From Pelodera strongyloides (Eukaryota > Nematoda > Chromadorea > Rhabditida > Rhabditidae), in NCBI GenBank assembly GCA_036852015.1, contig JAANDG010000029.1, positions 434,001-498,000 on the forward strand: a DNA stretch of 64,000 nucleotides, read 5' to 3'. Each line of letters starts with the position of its first letter. Positions within the stretch are counted from its first letter, which is position 1. The position numbers and the translations under genes are program-made. The notes beneath the pieces are model-generated. The model searched no databases. It had not been told where the DNA came from and saw only the letters and a program-made list of their open reading frames with translations. Positions 40,601 to 52,948 of this stretch are shown here, piece by piece.

Positions 40601-43562
40601 CGCGCAAAACACGAAGAACATACAGGCTAAAGGAGGACATATTGTTTGTAAAATAGAATCAAGTCCCGAATATTTATGACTGCGAAGTAAAAAAATCGCA
40701 GGCTGATAATACAGAAAACACATACGTTGACAAAATATTTCATTTTTCACTGGTCCTAATCTAGGTTCTCCAGAGGCTCAGTGGGTCACTTTACAGTATA
40801 TCATTGTATCACTACTTTCCTATTACTGCGTACTTTCTCGCCATTAAATATGATAACACCTACATACCTCCATACCACAAATCAATAGCTTTTGCATAGC
40901 TGACTTGGGGTAATCCGAAACGAAGACCGTTTCCCTGCAAAAAATCAAAATGATAATCTTCGGGGCTCTCACTCGTAAAATTAAGTTAAAAAATTAAGCT
41001 GATCTTATTGGGCCATCATCTGTCATTTTCTTTTCGTGATTCGTGCCTCGAGTTCAGACTTCGAACTTCTTACACATTTTGATGGATGGATCCACCCTTT
41101 GTGTTTTCTTGGGGGATTTAGAGAGATTTGGTAGAAAGAATAACAGGAGCGAAGAAAGTCTCCTCTTGGAAAAAAAGAACAATATATGTGCTACGTGACT
41201 TTCTGAAAAATACGCTTCAATAGTGTGTTGTTTCATTAAAAGTTGTAAAAACTTACCAGTGTCGTCAGTGAAACAAGGGTGGTAAACGATAAAGTTACTC
41301 GTGCAGGTACAGCTGAAAGGTATCAAGCTCGATCGAAGTATAATTACAATGGTTAGAGACGTATTCGTGCTACCAAAGATGTGTTTGTTCTTAATCACAC
41401 CTCGCAAGAAAGATAAGTTTGTTGTCGCAAAAGTTGGGAGGCTTCAGCCATGAAAGTTCAAATACTGCTACAACATAAACGATTAAAATGCTATTCATAT
41501 AATTTATCGAATAAATCGTCAAAACCTCTTCTATCGATCCAAAATGAAACCCATGATATCATAACAATAAGACCCGTCGGAATGTAGCTTTGTACGAGAT
41601 TGTACCCGATTGATCTCGACAAGTAAATGTTGCCCATTAAACAGGAGAAGTCATCTGGAAATTAGTTGATTATTCTGGCTGTTGGCACTACGTTTAGATC
41701 AATCTCAATTTAGCATTTAGCATTACATAAGACTTGAATAAATCTCCATGCAGGTCCCTTTCTAAACCTCTGATAATGTTAGTATCATAGGTGTCACTCT
41801 ATGTAACCTGATGCCCTTTCAACTGCCAGTTTTGCTCAAGGAGGAGACAGTTTTTAAATGTCACGTAAAAACCTCATGCTTGTGCCTACTCTTTCTGAAT
41901 CATCTTCGTATTCAATGACTAAAGTATTTGTTGCAGACATATTTGTTGCAGGTACAGGCGCACGCAACGCATCAAACTACACAGAAATCTTTTGAAGCTG
42001 TGCAAAAAAAAGAACAAATATAACAAAAAAATTAAACAAATATGACAAAAAATTGCAAACTCGCCAATTTTATGTTTATCCTTGGTCACGGCATATCGAT
42101 ATGTTCCATTGCAGTAATTAGCAGAGACATTTGTGATTTCAAATTCAGGAAGACCGATTTCCGGGTTAAATCTGATCGGGTTATCCTCAAACCACGTCAC
42201 ATTTACTTGTTTGGCGATGTACGCGTCTAAATAGCGAGCACGTTACAAATATATTTTTTTATGTTTCTGACACATGTATACTGTTTATTTGTCATAAAAC
42301 TCTAGGAAGTTACATGAATGATACGGCGCTGTTTGAATTCATTTGAATTCATACTTACATGAAAGAATGCGTATTCCACACTTCTGTATGTCCATTGGAT
42401 AATTCTTCAGTTTCAAATTACAACTAATTTGCATCCTGGAAAAGAATAGTAATCTAAAGTTTGTTGACATATGTATAAAAAAAAGACAAACAATGAATGG
42501 CTAGGGGTTTCTTGTCTTACTTTGTCTACAAATGAATCTACTAGATCTGAATTAAGTTAACTTTCGATAACTTACGTAAACCGGCAAGAGTAAGCCACAG
42601 TACCGTCTCTATCAATAAACATGTTGAAATTTGGCACTGTCACCTCATGAACCTTGGCTTGAATCGCGTTGGCAAAGTATAAATCAGGCAACCTAAATTT
42701 TAAGGGAATTGCCCCTTAATTGCGTTAAACACTTCCGTGAAAACGGTTTGCTTTTTATGCGCGGAAAGAACCAACGAGGCCGAATTACATTGTGTACTTC
42801 CTGGGCAGAGTCCCAAGAAAGTCCAACCTTCATGAGGTCCTCGCATGGTTAAACATACAACATACCTGTTCGAAACAAACCCTCACAGCTTGGAAAGCCA
42901 CGGTCAACTAATGAAATGAGCCACAAGTGTGCTCAATAACGGAGAACATAGCAACAACTTTGGAAACTCCAAGAACTGGGCCTCAAGTCGCTAACCTGTG
43001 AATTTTGCATAAAAATTCAAACACATACCACAACTGTTGCCTTATTTCGTCATTGTTCACCAAAACAAAATCGTCAAAATTGTGTTGTAACCGATGGTCG
43101 GTCCAAGACATATATGCGTACATGTCGACGTCGAATGACTGAAACGAAAATTTTCAGATCCTAAAGCTCGAGCTCCTCATCTCATGTGTCCCCAACAATA
43201 CCATTATTTATTATACACGCCAAAAGAAAATTCGGTTAGACAGCCGGAGATCGAATTTAGAGAAATAAATATACGTCAAGTACCATTTCACTGGATCGAA
43301 AGTTTCCGATGGATTCAAGATAGAAACCAAGTCTGACGTCAAGCGGTCTGCTGAGGTTCTGCGTTGGAATCTTCCTCTCATTATTAGCGAGAATATCCGC
43401 AATCGTCGAAACAGACATACATATGGGACAGAATGCCCAGAAAAGGAGTCCAACGCTAAATGGCGAAGAGTGTAACGTGTAACGTTTCTTAGCTCAAACT
43501 GTTGTACAGATGTTTTGTTTACAAACATGTTGATCAAAGAAAACTTACGATGCATACAGCAT
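31647..43562 (-). CDS. Cys-loop ligand-gated anion channel subunit B
   Basis: Seventeen exons, high to low: 43562-43549, 43455-43284, 43138-43029, 42692-42582, 42435-42359, 42226-42065, 41654-41526, 41312-41257, 40934-40868, 40626-40504, 40402-40279, 40206-40073, 34143-33961, 33027-32927, 32805-32731, 32167-32069, 31799-31647; about 629 residues. Signal peptide [19 protein letters not shown]; ligand-binding domain with [20 protein letters not shown], Cys-loop [15 protein letters not shown] and [20 protein letters not shown]1 has [20 protein letters not shown]2 is [20 protein letters not shown], an anion-type P-A-R pore; M3 is [17 protein letters not shown]4 is [18 protein letters not shown]. 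The M3-M4 loop is very long (about 250 residues), Ser/Arg/Pro-rich with an acidic patch [12 protein letters not shown]. Exon 15 may end at 32773 instead. It is a chloride-channel type subunit; ligand unknown. It is clearly diverged from channel A. Confidence 0.88.
33602..33684. repeat. Four-copy ~20 bp tandem repeat
   Basis: Four near-identical copies of AAATGTACCAGATTTTAACA lie in the intron between channel B exons 13 and 14. Unrelated to the neighbouring minisatellite. Confidence 0.85.
34144..40072 (-). other. 5.9 kb intron of channel B filled by minisatellite
   Basis: The exon ending at 40073 (…GTGGATT|GTACGT) and the exon beginning at 34143 (TTTTCAG|CAAATTC) join in phase to continue the M3-M4 loop. 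The upstream exon would otherwise hit a stop about 19 bases later. The intervening 5.9 kb is therefore an intron, and nearly all of it is the tandem array at 34210-39850. Confidence 0.75.
34210..39850. repeat. Minisatellite array, about 43 bp unit, TACTAGTA core
   Basis: About 130 head-to-tail copies of a roughly 43 bp unit. The core is TACTAGTAGCGTACTAGTA and the rest reads approximately TAAGATTAGAAAGGCTACGA, then TGTG. TACTAGTA is its own reverse complement and occurs twice per unit, separated by GCG. Spacers vary (TAAGATTAG, TCAGATTAT, TTAGACTAGTACG, TGAGTTAG). Units at both edges are degenerate (34210-34400 and 39650-39850), while the centre is homogeneous, as expected for unequal exchange. 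Multi-unit blocks recur, so there is higher-order order. All frames contain frequent stops, so it is not coding. Confidence 0.95.
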
Positions 43563-44013
43563 TCCTATTTTAGCATGATGACCAGTGTGGGAATTCCTAA
43601 AGTGCTAAACATAGTTACAATTTAACGTTTCAACAACAATAAGGACGACGAAATGATAACCAAGACAGATAGTATTTTTTCCTTTTTACAAGGAATTCTT
43701 GTGCTTATTTAACCAAGCCAAATCACAATTATTCATTAAAAAAAAGAATTCTTATATGCGAAAATGTGTTTTGTGCCAAGAATATACAGTGATCCAGGCA
43801 AATATTTCATGAAAGCGGGAAAAATAAACCTGAAAACGCTAATTGTTGAGAGGCAATTTGACATAGGTGGGACATTTGAATATTTGTCGAAATTAACATA
43901 GAGGCAACGGTTCAAAGAACGAATAACAAAGGTGATTGCGAATCCCATATATAAGCTTTTGAATTTCAAAGAAAAGGACGTTCTTTTCATACAAAAAGGT
44001 GAAGAGAAGAAAA

Positions 44014-44848
44014 ATGGAACTACAGGGTTCCTTAGTAAACCAACAGGTTACGGTCGAGCCGCAAAAACAACTGTCCGACGTACTCCTCTATCCACCACTT
44101 GTTTTCATCTTTGGAATTGCTATAATAGGATTTGTTGTCCTTCTTGTGGGAAGAGCCCACATGGGTTCAATCTTGAAAATTCACTCAGACTATCTTAATT
44201 GAGATGGGTTCAGAGAATGGAAATATTATATTGGGGATGTATTTAAAATGATATATCACCAAATACCGTTTATATATGCGAACAACTAATTTAGCAACAG
44301 CGAGATCGTGAGAGTACAAAAAATATAAACGAAAAACGTCAGGGCAGTGTGATATCATTGAATATTTGGGAAGTTTCCAGTTTTTTATCCGCGAAGAGGA
44401 TGATAACTGGGGTGACAATCTACACTCTACACTATTATTTACGTATTATTAACGGGCTATCGCCTTGTCGGAAGTTATGTTTCAAGACAAAGAAGCCGCT
44501 ATATTTCATAAGAACTGAATATTATATTCGCTAGAATTTAGCGGCTGTCACATAAAACTGTAAAAAAATGGCCATTATTCGATAACCTCAAGGTGTGAAA
44601 ATTATATACCGCTTTCTGAAGGACAGAAACGAATTATGTATTATCATTCGACTAGTGTTAGTAAATGTCAAAAAGGCTATTATATTAACGAACACAGTTA
44701 CAATTAGTTAGCTACACAATTGTTCCACGAATTGTAATTAGAGGATTAGGAGCCATAATGTGTAAATATTCCATACATTGTTTTTCACATCGGATGTTTT
44801 TTCTGCACTTCAGGATACAATTACAAAAGGAAGAAGAAGAACGACTAA
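44014..44848 (+). CDS. Possible small single-pass membrane protein
   Basis: ATG at 44014 opens a frame with a polar N-terminus (MELQGSLVNQQVTVEPQKQL) and one strong membrane segment (YPPLVFIFGIAIIGFVVLLV), then GRAHMG. Unspliced, the frame ends at 44202 (62 residues). If a donor at 44164|GTTCAA joins an acceptor at 44814 (CACTTCAG|GATACA), the tail becomes YNYKRKKKND and stop at 44848. That basic tail would suit the cytoplasmic side of a single-pass protein. No family recognised. The clean hydrophobic segment and polar flanks make it more than random, but it is short. Confidence 0.35.
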
Positions 44849-44849
44849 A

Positions 44850-47800
44850 CCGTTAGGATATTGCTATTCGAGACCTTATATTCACATAGTATTTCCAAGC
44901 AGCAAACCACAACTATTATGCAAAAGACCAGATGTACCGGTTGGTATTAGACATTTGACTATCTACAGAAAGGTGATGCTTGAAAAATGTTTTCATAACA
45001 AGAATGGACCAATTTTTTTTTGAGAGATTTTGAGAAAGGAGCGGGATTACACTCATCTTGAACTCACAGTCGCCTCCGTGCAGAAAACGAACAAAATGAG
45101 TGACGCCCAGACAATAAACGCGAGGTGATAAATTAACGCCCAAGACGCGAAACAACGTTCAAACATCAAAAAACGTTTAGAGAAGAGCTCGTGGTTGTAT
45201 TTTTTTGAGCAATTTATGAGCTTTCGATAATTCGTTAAACGGATTCGTAAACTTTAAACAGCAACGACCGTATTATGTTCCTTCACATCATCTCTGAAAG
45301 ACCATTCATAAAACAAGAACGCAAGTTTCCTCAAAGTTATGAAAAAGAGATGGGCCACGAGCGACGAAGTGAACTTTCCTTGATGCTAGAAGCCACTGAT
45401 TGCTGAACGATAATATAGATACACTAATTTTGCTATTGGACATGCTTTTTACGTTTTAATCATAAAATAATGTTTTTGTTTCTTCCATTCGTAATTTATC
45501 TCCACAGAACGATGTGAGGCTATAAATCGTGAAGTTGACTAAACCGAAGCTTTTATTGCTAATAAACACACGCGTTTGAATGAAAGTGAGAATGAGAGAA
45601 GCACCACGAATGAAAATGGATCAGTGGGAAAGAAATCGAGTACAGATTATGGATTATGAGTAAGGAAACACATCAGGGTAATCGGGCAGACCGAAACTTT
45701 AATTAACTTCCTGGATTCAAAGAGTTATTTTGTGCGTTAGCTTTAGCAACTTGAAAAATAATATTATCTTTTATTTTGCCCAGCTTTCCTCAGATGCGTC
45801 GCGATGCACAATAGGGATGTGTTTTGTGTATTTTTCAGCTTTTGCAATTGAATTATTGTGGGAAAAATTTGGGGGCCTCTGCAAGCAATTAGACACTTAT
45901 TCAAATACAAAGAATGCCCACTTTACATGGTAAACAAGATAATACTTTCTCCCTGAATGCCCAAACATAAATAGTACAGTAACCAAGAGTGTATAATAAT
46001 TAGACGCTCTAGAAATTATCAAAAATACTAATTTCCTTTTGTTTTGCTAGGAAATTAAAGCAGAGCGCACTTCCGTCGTATTTCGCGTTGTATATAGCAT
46101 ACAATACGTGATTTTGAAAAATATACGTGTTTGTTAGAACTCGTGATTGCGATGCTCAAGAACAATCATCAAAAATTAGCAATTACTAAACAATTAGCCG
46201 ATCCCTTGACCAGTAAAATATTAGCTAGAGGGAATAAGTGCGGTATATCATCGGAGACAAGGAATTTTCTTATAAATAATGATATGATACAGGAAGCTGT
46301 TTTAAGGGATGGTGTTTTAAGTTCGTCCAACCACCTAAAGAAATGTCTCGCGTTGTGTCTGAGAGGCACTAATAAAGGAGAAACCGAAGAATTTCACTTA
46401 TAAATTAAGCATAAAGGCAAAGTAATGTATCCGATCGCATCCGTTTCGTGTAAATAAAACTGATCAGGCGTGTGTCAGAGCCATATTTCTAATAGGAGTC
46501 AAGTCCCTTTAAGCTATCATTCGGTTTAATTGATGGTTGTTTTGACATGATGTTATGTTGTGTGTTTCATACGTCTGCGGGCGCCGGGGTATTCCTTCAA
46601 GGGATAGTATGTTTTTAAGAACCGAATCCTTGATGTAAATGTATAAGTGAGCAACTTGGGGTTTGAAAATTGACAGTTCTAAAGAAAGCAGCTGGCATGA
46701 GTCCACCTTGTTTGAACAAATTCATTCATGTATGTATGGATTTACATCTCAAACATTGTCATTTGAAATCAATGGTCTTAAGGTTCGTTGAGCACAATTG
46801 GATTTGGGGACATGGAAAAATACAATGTTAGATCCGAAAAGAAGGGGGCAAAAATTGGTGAGTGAAAGAAATAATGGCTGTGAGACGGCAATTACGTATT
46901 GTGTTATACATTGTCACAAAAAAGAGGGTTGGACAAGACCAACAATTTTTGATCCAATGTTCTCCCAATAGAAGCTCAACCCCAAATAAAGAGCTATGCT
47001 GAAAAGACGAACACTATATATTTGATTTATTTATATTCAAAAAATTCTTATTGTCCACTAATTTTGCACCCAAATTTAGGTAGTTGAGCAAAAAAATCTC
47101 CACGACCTCAACTAGTATGTTTCGATAAAGGACCTCTGTATAAAAAAGCAAGGAAGACAAATTCCCTCGGGAGAAATATCGAATTGAGGGAATGACGAGT
47201 ACACAAACAAATACACATCATATGAAACGGATCGGAGAATGTTCGAAATAACAAGTAGTATGTGTGTGCTTGCCATACAACCCTTATTTATTTGCTTATG
47301 CATTCTTCAGATAAGTTGGTGCTTGTTGCTTAATATCGCTTAGCTTAATATCGTCAACAAAGGTTGTTAAAAATCATAAGTTATTAATATCGAGGTATTG
47401 TATTAAAAACCCATAATGATGCAAAATATGGGAGCAAAAAGATGATGCACACTCTGAATGTGCTCCAAATAATCTTAGTTAAAGTACTGGAACAATTCAG
47501 TAATAATTCTAGAAAACATTGATGGGCATAGCGAAGATTTTTTTGTTGGGTCATTAAGGTTAAAAGAAATGCGCGTTAGTTGAGGGAAAATTTGGGACGG
47601 AAGAGGAACGTAAAATTGCAGAATATTCAATTTACGCACATCAACATATGTGAGGGAAGTGGAATACACATGGGTTACTCCAACTTGAGAACATCTTTTG
47701 TAGACTTATAAATTAATCGCCAATATTGCACCTTAACTTGTAATTCTGCAACAAGAAACTTGGGATTTACTCAACTTGTGAATACGACGTTCTTGATGTA

Positions 47801-48650
47801 CAGCAGGCTCGCACAAAATATCATGTGAATACCAAATTCTTAATGTACGGGGCCCTTTAGCAACTCTTTATTAATTAAGAAAAACGTCGGAAAAATCTCA
47901 AGCTTTGAGCACATATAAAAAGTCTTTTCTGCATAACAGATACTAAATAGTTGAAAAGAGGAAAATGTCAACACGATTTAGAATCAGCAAATTTTAAACC
48001 TACTCAACAAGAAAGCAGCAAAAAGCATGCGTAATAAATGAGAGATGACGATTGATGATGCTACTGTGGATGTAATGTGTTTAAATGTTTAATGGCCACG
48101 CTCAACGCAAAAAATTAATCTAGAAAACACTGGATTTGAATAATATTCAAATTTTGGCTACATTTGGAAGCATATGCAACTAGGCAACGGTTCGCCAACA
48201 CCGGGATTTTGGAACACTAGTGAAATACAAATCATATTAATGAAAAGAACCGTACTGGGGAGGTCATTCCCACTCAAATAATAAAGCAATGTAAAAAATG
48301 AAAAAGGAACTTAATTAACAATGACACACAAGTTAAGAATCATAATTACAAAATAAATATAAAAAAAACAATAGAAACACAGGCTTTTTTTGCCACAAAA
48401 GACAATAAGAACAAATTAACAATATTTAGTGACCCACGACCATTTAAATGATTAACGATATTATAATACTTTTCAATGTTAAGTGATACGTGTGCGTTGA
48501 GAACCAAGAAGAGCATGGACAGTTGCGAGAAACAATAATAACAATACATAATAAACACACGATAGAATAACTATTAAAAACTACTCCAGGTGCACCAACC
48601 TCGTACCGTTTTTACAAGATGGCAGGTCGTATAAGCAAGCGTTAAAAAAA
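44850..48650. other. Intergenic; no supported gene
   Basis: Short open frames such as 46131-46403 have no family resemblance and poor starts. A lone TTAAAGGGAC-like end (reverse strand, near 46489-46497) resembles the TTAA elements elsewhere in the window, but I find no partner. No RNA gene is seen. Confidence 0.4.
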
Positions 48651-51600
48651 TTAGATCGAATAAACTGACTGAAAGGAAAGGCGTTAATCAACCCATGAGA
48701 GCAACGTTTAATAAGTCGGATATAAATCTCTCGGCGAGGTGATGTCTCATACAAAAATCGCATGCGGAGCTGTGTGGAGCTCCGTTCGCATCGGTTGCGT
48801 TCGTTGTATATGTGGTTTGAAGTTAGTCGACGTGACATAGTTACGTCATCACTCGTCTTACAAGGGATGGTAGGTTGAGGTCTGCCTGATATCTCAGACA
48901 CCCTCTGTGGATCGAAAACATTTCGTTCGCAGTGGGTAGATCCGGTGCTTCTAGAAGGCCTCGGCCGATCCAAACATCCACTGCGTCCTCCAGGAATGGT
49001 GTCGACATTGAGACAAGAAAATCAACAGTCTAAAGTTAATTTATTTAGAATAACATAACTGCATTGAAGACATATAACTGAATATCATAATTGGATTGAA
49101 ATTTGCAGAAAAAAAATCTATAAGCTAAACATGTGAAATAAGAGTATACCTGTTGTGATATCAGTCCAACCCTACTGTCCACCAAGGTTGCTTGAGCAGT
49201 AAGCATCTGGAGGTTTCCTTTCACCTGAATATTTATTGATAACACTTAAAACAAAGAGAGATCGCTATATATATATATATTATATATATATTATATATAT
49301 TATATATATATATATATATATAATATATATATATAATATATATATATAATAAACGTCGTTAGCTATATGGTGTATGAAGTGAGGCAGTTTCGAGAAAACA
49401 TGATTATAGACAAGCGCAATATTGTCGGCTCTTACCCTTCCTTCTTTCATCTCGAGTCGGAGCGCAAATTCAGTTTCCACGTGGACTGTCAGAATGGTAT
49501 CGGGTACTCCATCAGCCGGAGGTCTTGGTTTCACATCCAGCGAGGCATTTAAGAACACAAGAGCTTTGTCTGGATTTAGTGCAATGATCGGCGGGGTTAG
49601 TGTTTGTGCCTGAAAGATTCTTTATTATACAAAAGTTTGTTCCAATTTTATTGGAACTCGTGCAATGAGTTTGCAAACACGTACGATAATTGATAAGGTT
49701 CTATTCGGCAGTACGTGTGACAATTCGGGCACTACAGTTCCCAAGCAAAGCACGTCGCATTGTGTGTCGAGGAAGGGACTTTCGATTGTGGTCTGAAATA
49801 GATGAGCGCATGAAAAAAGTTTCGGAGAGGTCATACATCGAGACATATATAATCAAGTGGATAAACAAATTGTGTTTAGAATATAATAGCTTTTCCTATA
49901 TTTTTCAAAAACTATTATTTTCTAACCTGTAAGTGATTAGCAAAGTGTGCTGCAGCGAGAGTCGACTGCACTGTCTCTTCTTCAATGAAGATGTCGAGCA
50001 TTCGTTGTGCCTTAGGAACGTTCTCTGAATAATAAGAAACAATGATTCGTGTCGACCTTGTTGCATTGAACTCCTTCTCGAATTATCCGTTTCGTCTTTT
50101 TTCCGTCGTTTTAAAGATTAACAAAGAAAACGCACCAATCTCAAAGAAAGTCTTATTCCTTCCGTGAGTTGCTTCCACTAATTGTCCGTCCCACATCAGA
50201 TCACTTCTCATTCGGAATTCAACAAATTGAGATGTCATCGCGACGGATTCAGGGGATTCAATCATTACCACCTGAATGAAAAAGCGTCAAAAAGAATATT
50301 TGAATATTTGAATATTTGAATATTTATTATACTCATTAAAAAGAGCGCAACGCCGTGAGAGACGATGAAAAAGAAAATCAAAGTAGATAATATAGATACA
50401 TGGATATAATTTCCACCAACAGTATATATATTGTAATTCCACAAGAGTTAACAAAGAAACGATAGCGAATCAAAGAATTTGGTCCCACACAAACAGCCAA
50501 CCCGTATTTTGGCATCTCGATAAAGACATCTCGTTGTGTCAACCAAACCGGTATGTATTATCAACTCTAATCAATATTTATCACAACGGTAATCCCAAGT
50601 CACTTTGCTTGACCAATCTTCACAAAAGCAAACCTGCGGTTTATGACAGATGGTCATGTTTGTTGGGAACTGAGACAACTGAGCGGATACCCAAGGAATC
50701 CAGTGAACTCGCATTATGGCACAGTACTCCTGCAATGAAGTTTCGGATTTTAAGTGGAGAATGCCTTTCTGATATTTAGTTGTGAATGCCCATCCTAATT
50801 GAGGAACGATAAAGCTTCCACATTTAAACTTGATCATGTGGATTTAGTCGTTTTTTAACTGAATCGAAAATGTACAAAGTTATAAAAAGATTTACGTGTT
50901 CAAGTTGCTTTCGAATGGCCCTTGTCAAACTGTTACGGAACCAGTGGATAACCTGTAAAGCTCGAGCTATAAACAATGAAAAGTATATAACTTTTTAGTG
51001 CAGTTTCAAATATAACAAAGATATTAAACGGTTATTCTCATTCTATCAGTAGATAAATTTACCTCGGCTGCCATTGAACCACTAAGAGATAGTCTGAGAT
51101 CTCGTATTTGTGCCACACAATGATGCATATCGACTGAGTTATCCGCCGTGATCTGAAAAGAAACAATGAAACGGAAAATGAACACCGTTTTAGTTTGCCG
51201 ACCGGGTCGCTGGTATACTCCCTGCAATCTTTCTCAGGACACAACTTCAAAGCCGAAGAACATTGAAGAGAAAAATGTTGTTGTTCCTGTGAGCAACATA
51301 TATTTATGCTAATCACCTGCATGGCGATTTCGGAAATTAGTCCAGTCATTTGCGCCTGTATTTGTCCGGAGAGCGGAATTCGTAGCATTGAAAGCCAGTT
51401 GGAGTCGAGAGACCAGTCAGCGGTAACCTATGATATTTAGATTACTTAAAAAGCTATCTCTTCAGAATAGAATAGGAATATTAGTAGCAAGCTAGGCACA
51501 ATGATAACCAAGGCACAACGATAAGTGAGAAACTGAGTGGTAAGATGAGCACACACAAATTTATCAACCAGTTGTTTTAAGGAGATATGGATATCCTATT

Positions 51601-52459
51601 AAATTCCTATTATTAATCACTGATATTTTTTTATTGTTTTCTTTTTTTTGCAAAGAGAGCGACCAAGATCTTAGGACGATTTTCATATGCAAATAGTCTT
51701 CCACATATGTAAATATTAGTGCATTTGGGACTGTCATGGATGTCCGGCTGATGAATGAAAACAAATAAGTTTGGACACATCAATACATGTTCAAACGTCA
51801 GCGGAACAACGGTGATGTCTTTTAGGGTTGGAAGATTGGTGATGTCTTTTAGCTTATCGGTTTGTTACGGGACAAAGGGCTAGCATACCAACGTACCAGC
51901 GTTTCAAAAAAACGGATTACAACACCATCCCTGTAATATTATCTGATTACCTGAGCATATCCACTCATAGTACTCATATAAAGTAATGAGTGATCGGTGG
52001 CTCGGAATCTGATTAGCGGAGAAACAAATCGTCGAACAGTCAAATTTGAAACGGTCATTTCACCAGAAGCGATCGAATTTGAAAAATCTTGCTGAAAATA
52101 TACATTTTTACCAGATATAAAAGAAAAAGAAACATCGTATCTATACACAAGCCTTCTAGATGTAAGTTGAGGCGAATGTTATGTCCTTTGAAAGCACCAA
52201 CTGTGAATGGCGGCAGGTCGAATTGAGGCATTGCCATATGCAACCATTGTCTGGTGAAGTTCGCTGCAGCGTGGAGGCCAGACTCGTGCACTCGGATCAC
52301 AACGCACGATACGCACTGAACAATGAACATCATACTGCAATTTACACAAAGTTTACCAAATCGTTTCATCTCTTACTAATAGAATTGCAAATGTGGATAT
52401 TTTGAAAACCCTAAATCACGAACCTGCAATAGCAGAAATATGCAGACAAATGAACGCAT
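48651..52459 (-). CDS. BPI/LBP/CETP-family lipid-binding secreted protein
   Basis: Fourteen exons, high to low: 52459-52424, 52315-52147, 52087-51951, 51427-51317, 51152-51063, 50952-50896, 50729-50634, 50271-50136, 50024-49927, 49792-49685, 49609-49436, 49224-49150, 49029-48862, 48668-48651; about 490 residues, the normal length for this family. Signal peptide MRSFVCIFLLLQCVSC. The N-terminal BPI half includes VIRVHESGLHAAANFTRQWL, then SPLIRF and the strand leading to TADWSLDSNWL, followed by VIHWFRNSLTRAIRKQLEH and WVSAQLSQFP. The second half has FEIGENVPKAQRMLDIFIEE, TVHVETEFALRLE and the terminal APDLPTANEMFSIHRG motif typical of the family. Members bind lipids such as phospholipid, sterol or bacterial lipopolysaccharide in two apolar pockets; the nematode ligand is not known. 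The join between exons 2 and 3 is uncertain: only a T|GTATAG donor with a CAAG|ATTTTT acceptor keeps the frame. Confidence 0.85.
49266..49350. repeat. AT dinucleotide microsatellite
   Basis: Interrupted (AT)n tract in the intron between BPI-family exons 11 and 12. Confidence 0.9.
50294..50325. repeat. GAATATTT microsatellite
   Basis: Four copies of GAATATTT, the last imperfect, in the BPI-family gene intron between exons 7 and 8. Confidence 0.85.
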
Positions 52460-52519
52460 TCCTCTATCGTTCGTTGACTATCGTGGCGGGATGAGTTCCT
52501 CAATTTCTGGAAATGATCC

Positions 52520-52948
52520 TTAAAGGGACGCGGTCACCTTGTTGTCCTATTTATATACTTTGTGTTTTAATTATTTGAATAATATTTTGAATATAATGTT
52601 GGAAAATGATTTCATTAAATGCGGCATCCGCGAATAAAATGGTGACGAAAAATAGTGTTCTTGGTCCAATACCCACCGTAACCCTATCACAATTCTCCCA
52701 TATGAGCATGCTGATAATGACTTGACTAACGTTATGCCACCAAGTAATTGGTGGCATATCTTGCGGGCAATATAACATTTTAGTTAACTGTGGTGCTTGG
52801 TCTGGGGGCAACTTTTTTCCTTGGTGTATTGCTCGGTGAAATCAGTTTTTTTGTCTGACTTTTTTCCAACGCTATGTTCCACTTATTATTCTGATAATAA
52901 AAACACAAAGTATGCAAAAGGGAGAAAAAAGGTGACCGTGTCCTTTAA
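52520..52948. mobile_element. TTAA-bounded fold-back element upstream of BPI gene
   Basis: A 429 bp element, 61 bases upstream of the BPI-family start codon. The left end is TTAAAGGGACGCGGTCACCT; the reverse complement of the right end is TTAAAGGACACGGTCACCTT. The arms stay similar for over 100 bases inward (both contain ATACTTTGTGTTTT and later GTTGGAAAA). No transposase is encoded. Ends match the TTAAAGG ends of the element at 26452-26557. Confidence 0.6.

Noticed and set aside
14837..43562. Channels A and B as recent tandem duplicates
   Set aside because: Pore, Cys-loop, exon boundaries and M3-M4 loops all differ; they share only superfamily features.
46131..46403. 90-residue plus-strand frame
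   Set aside because: No ATG at its start, no family similarity and weak splice context.
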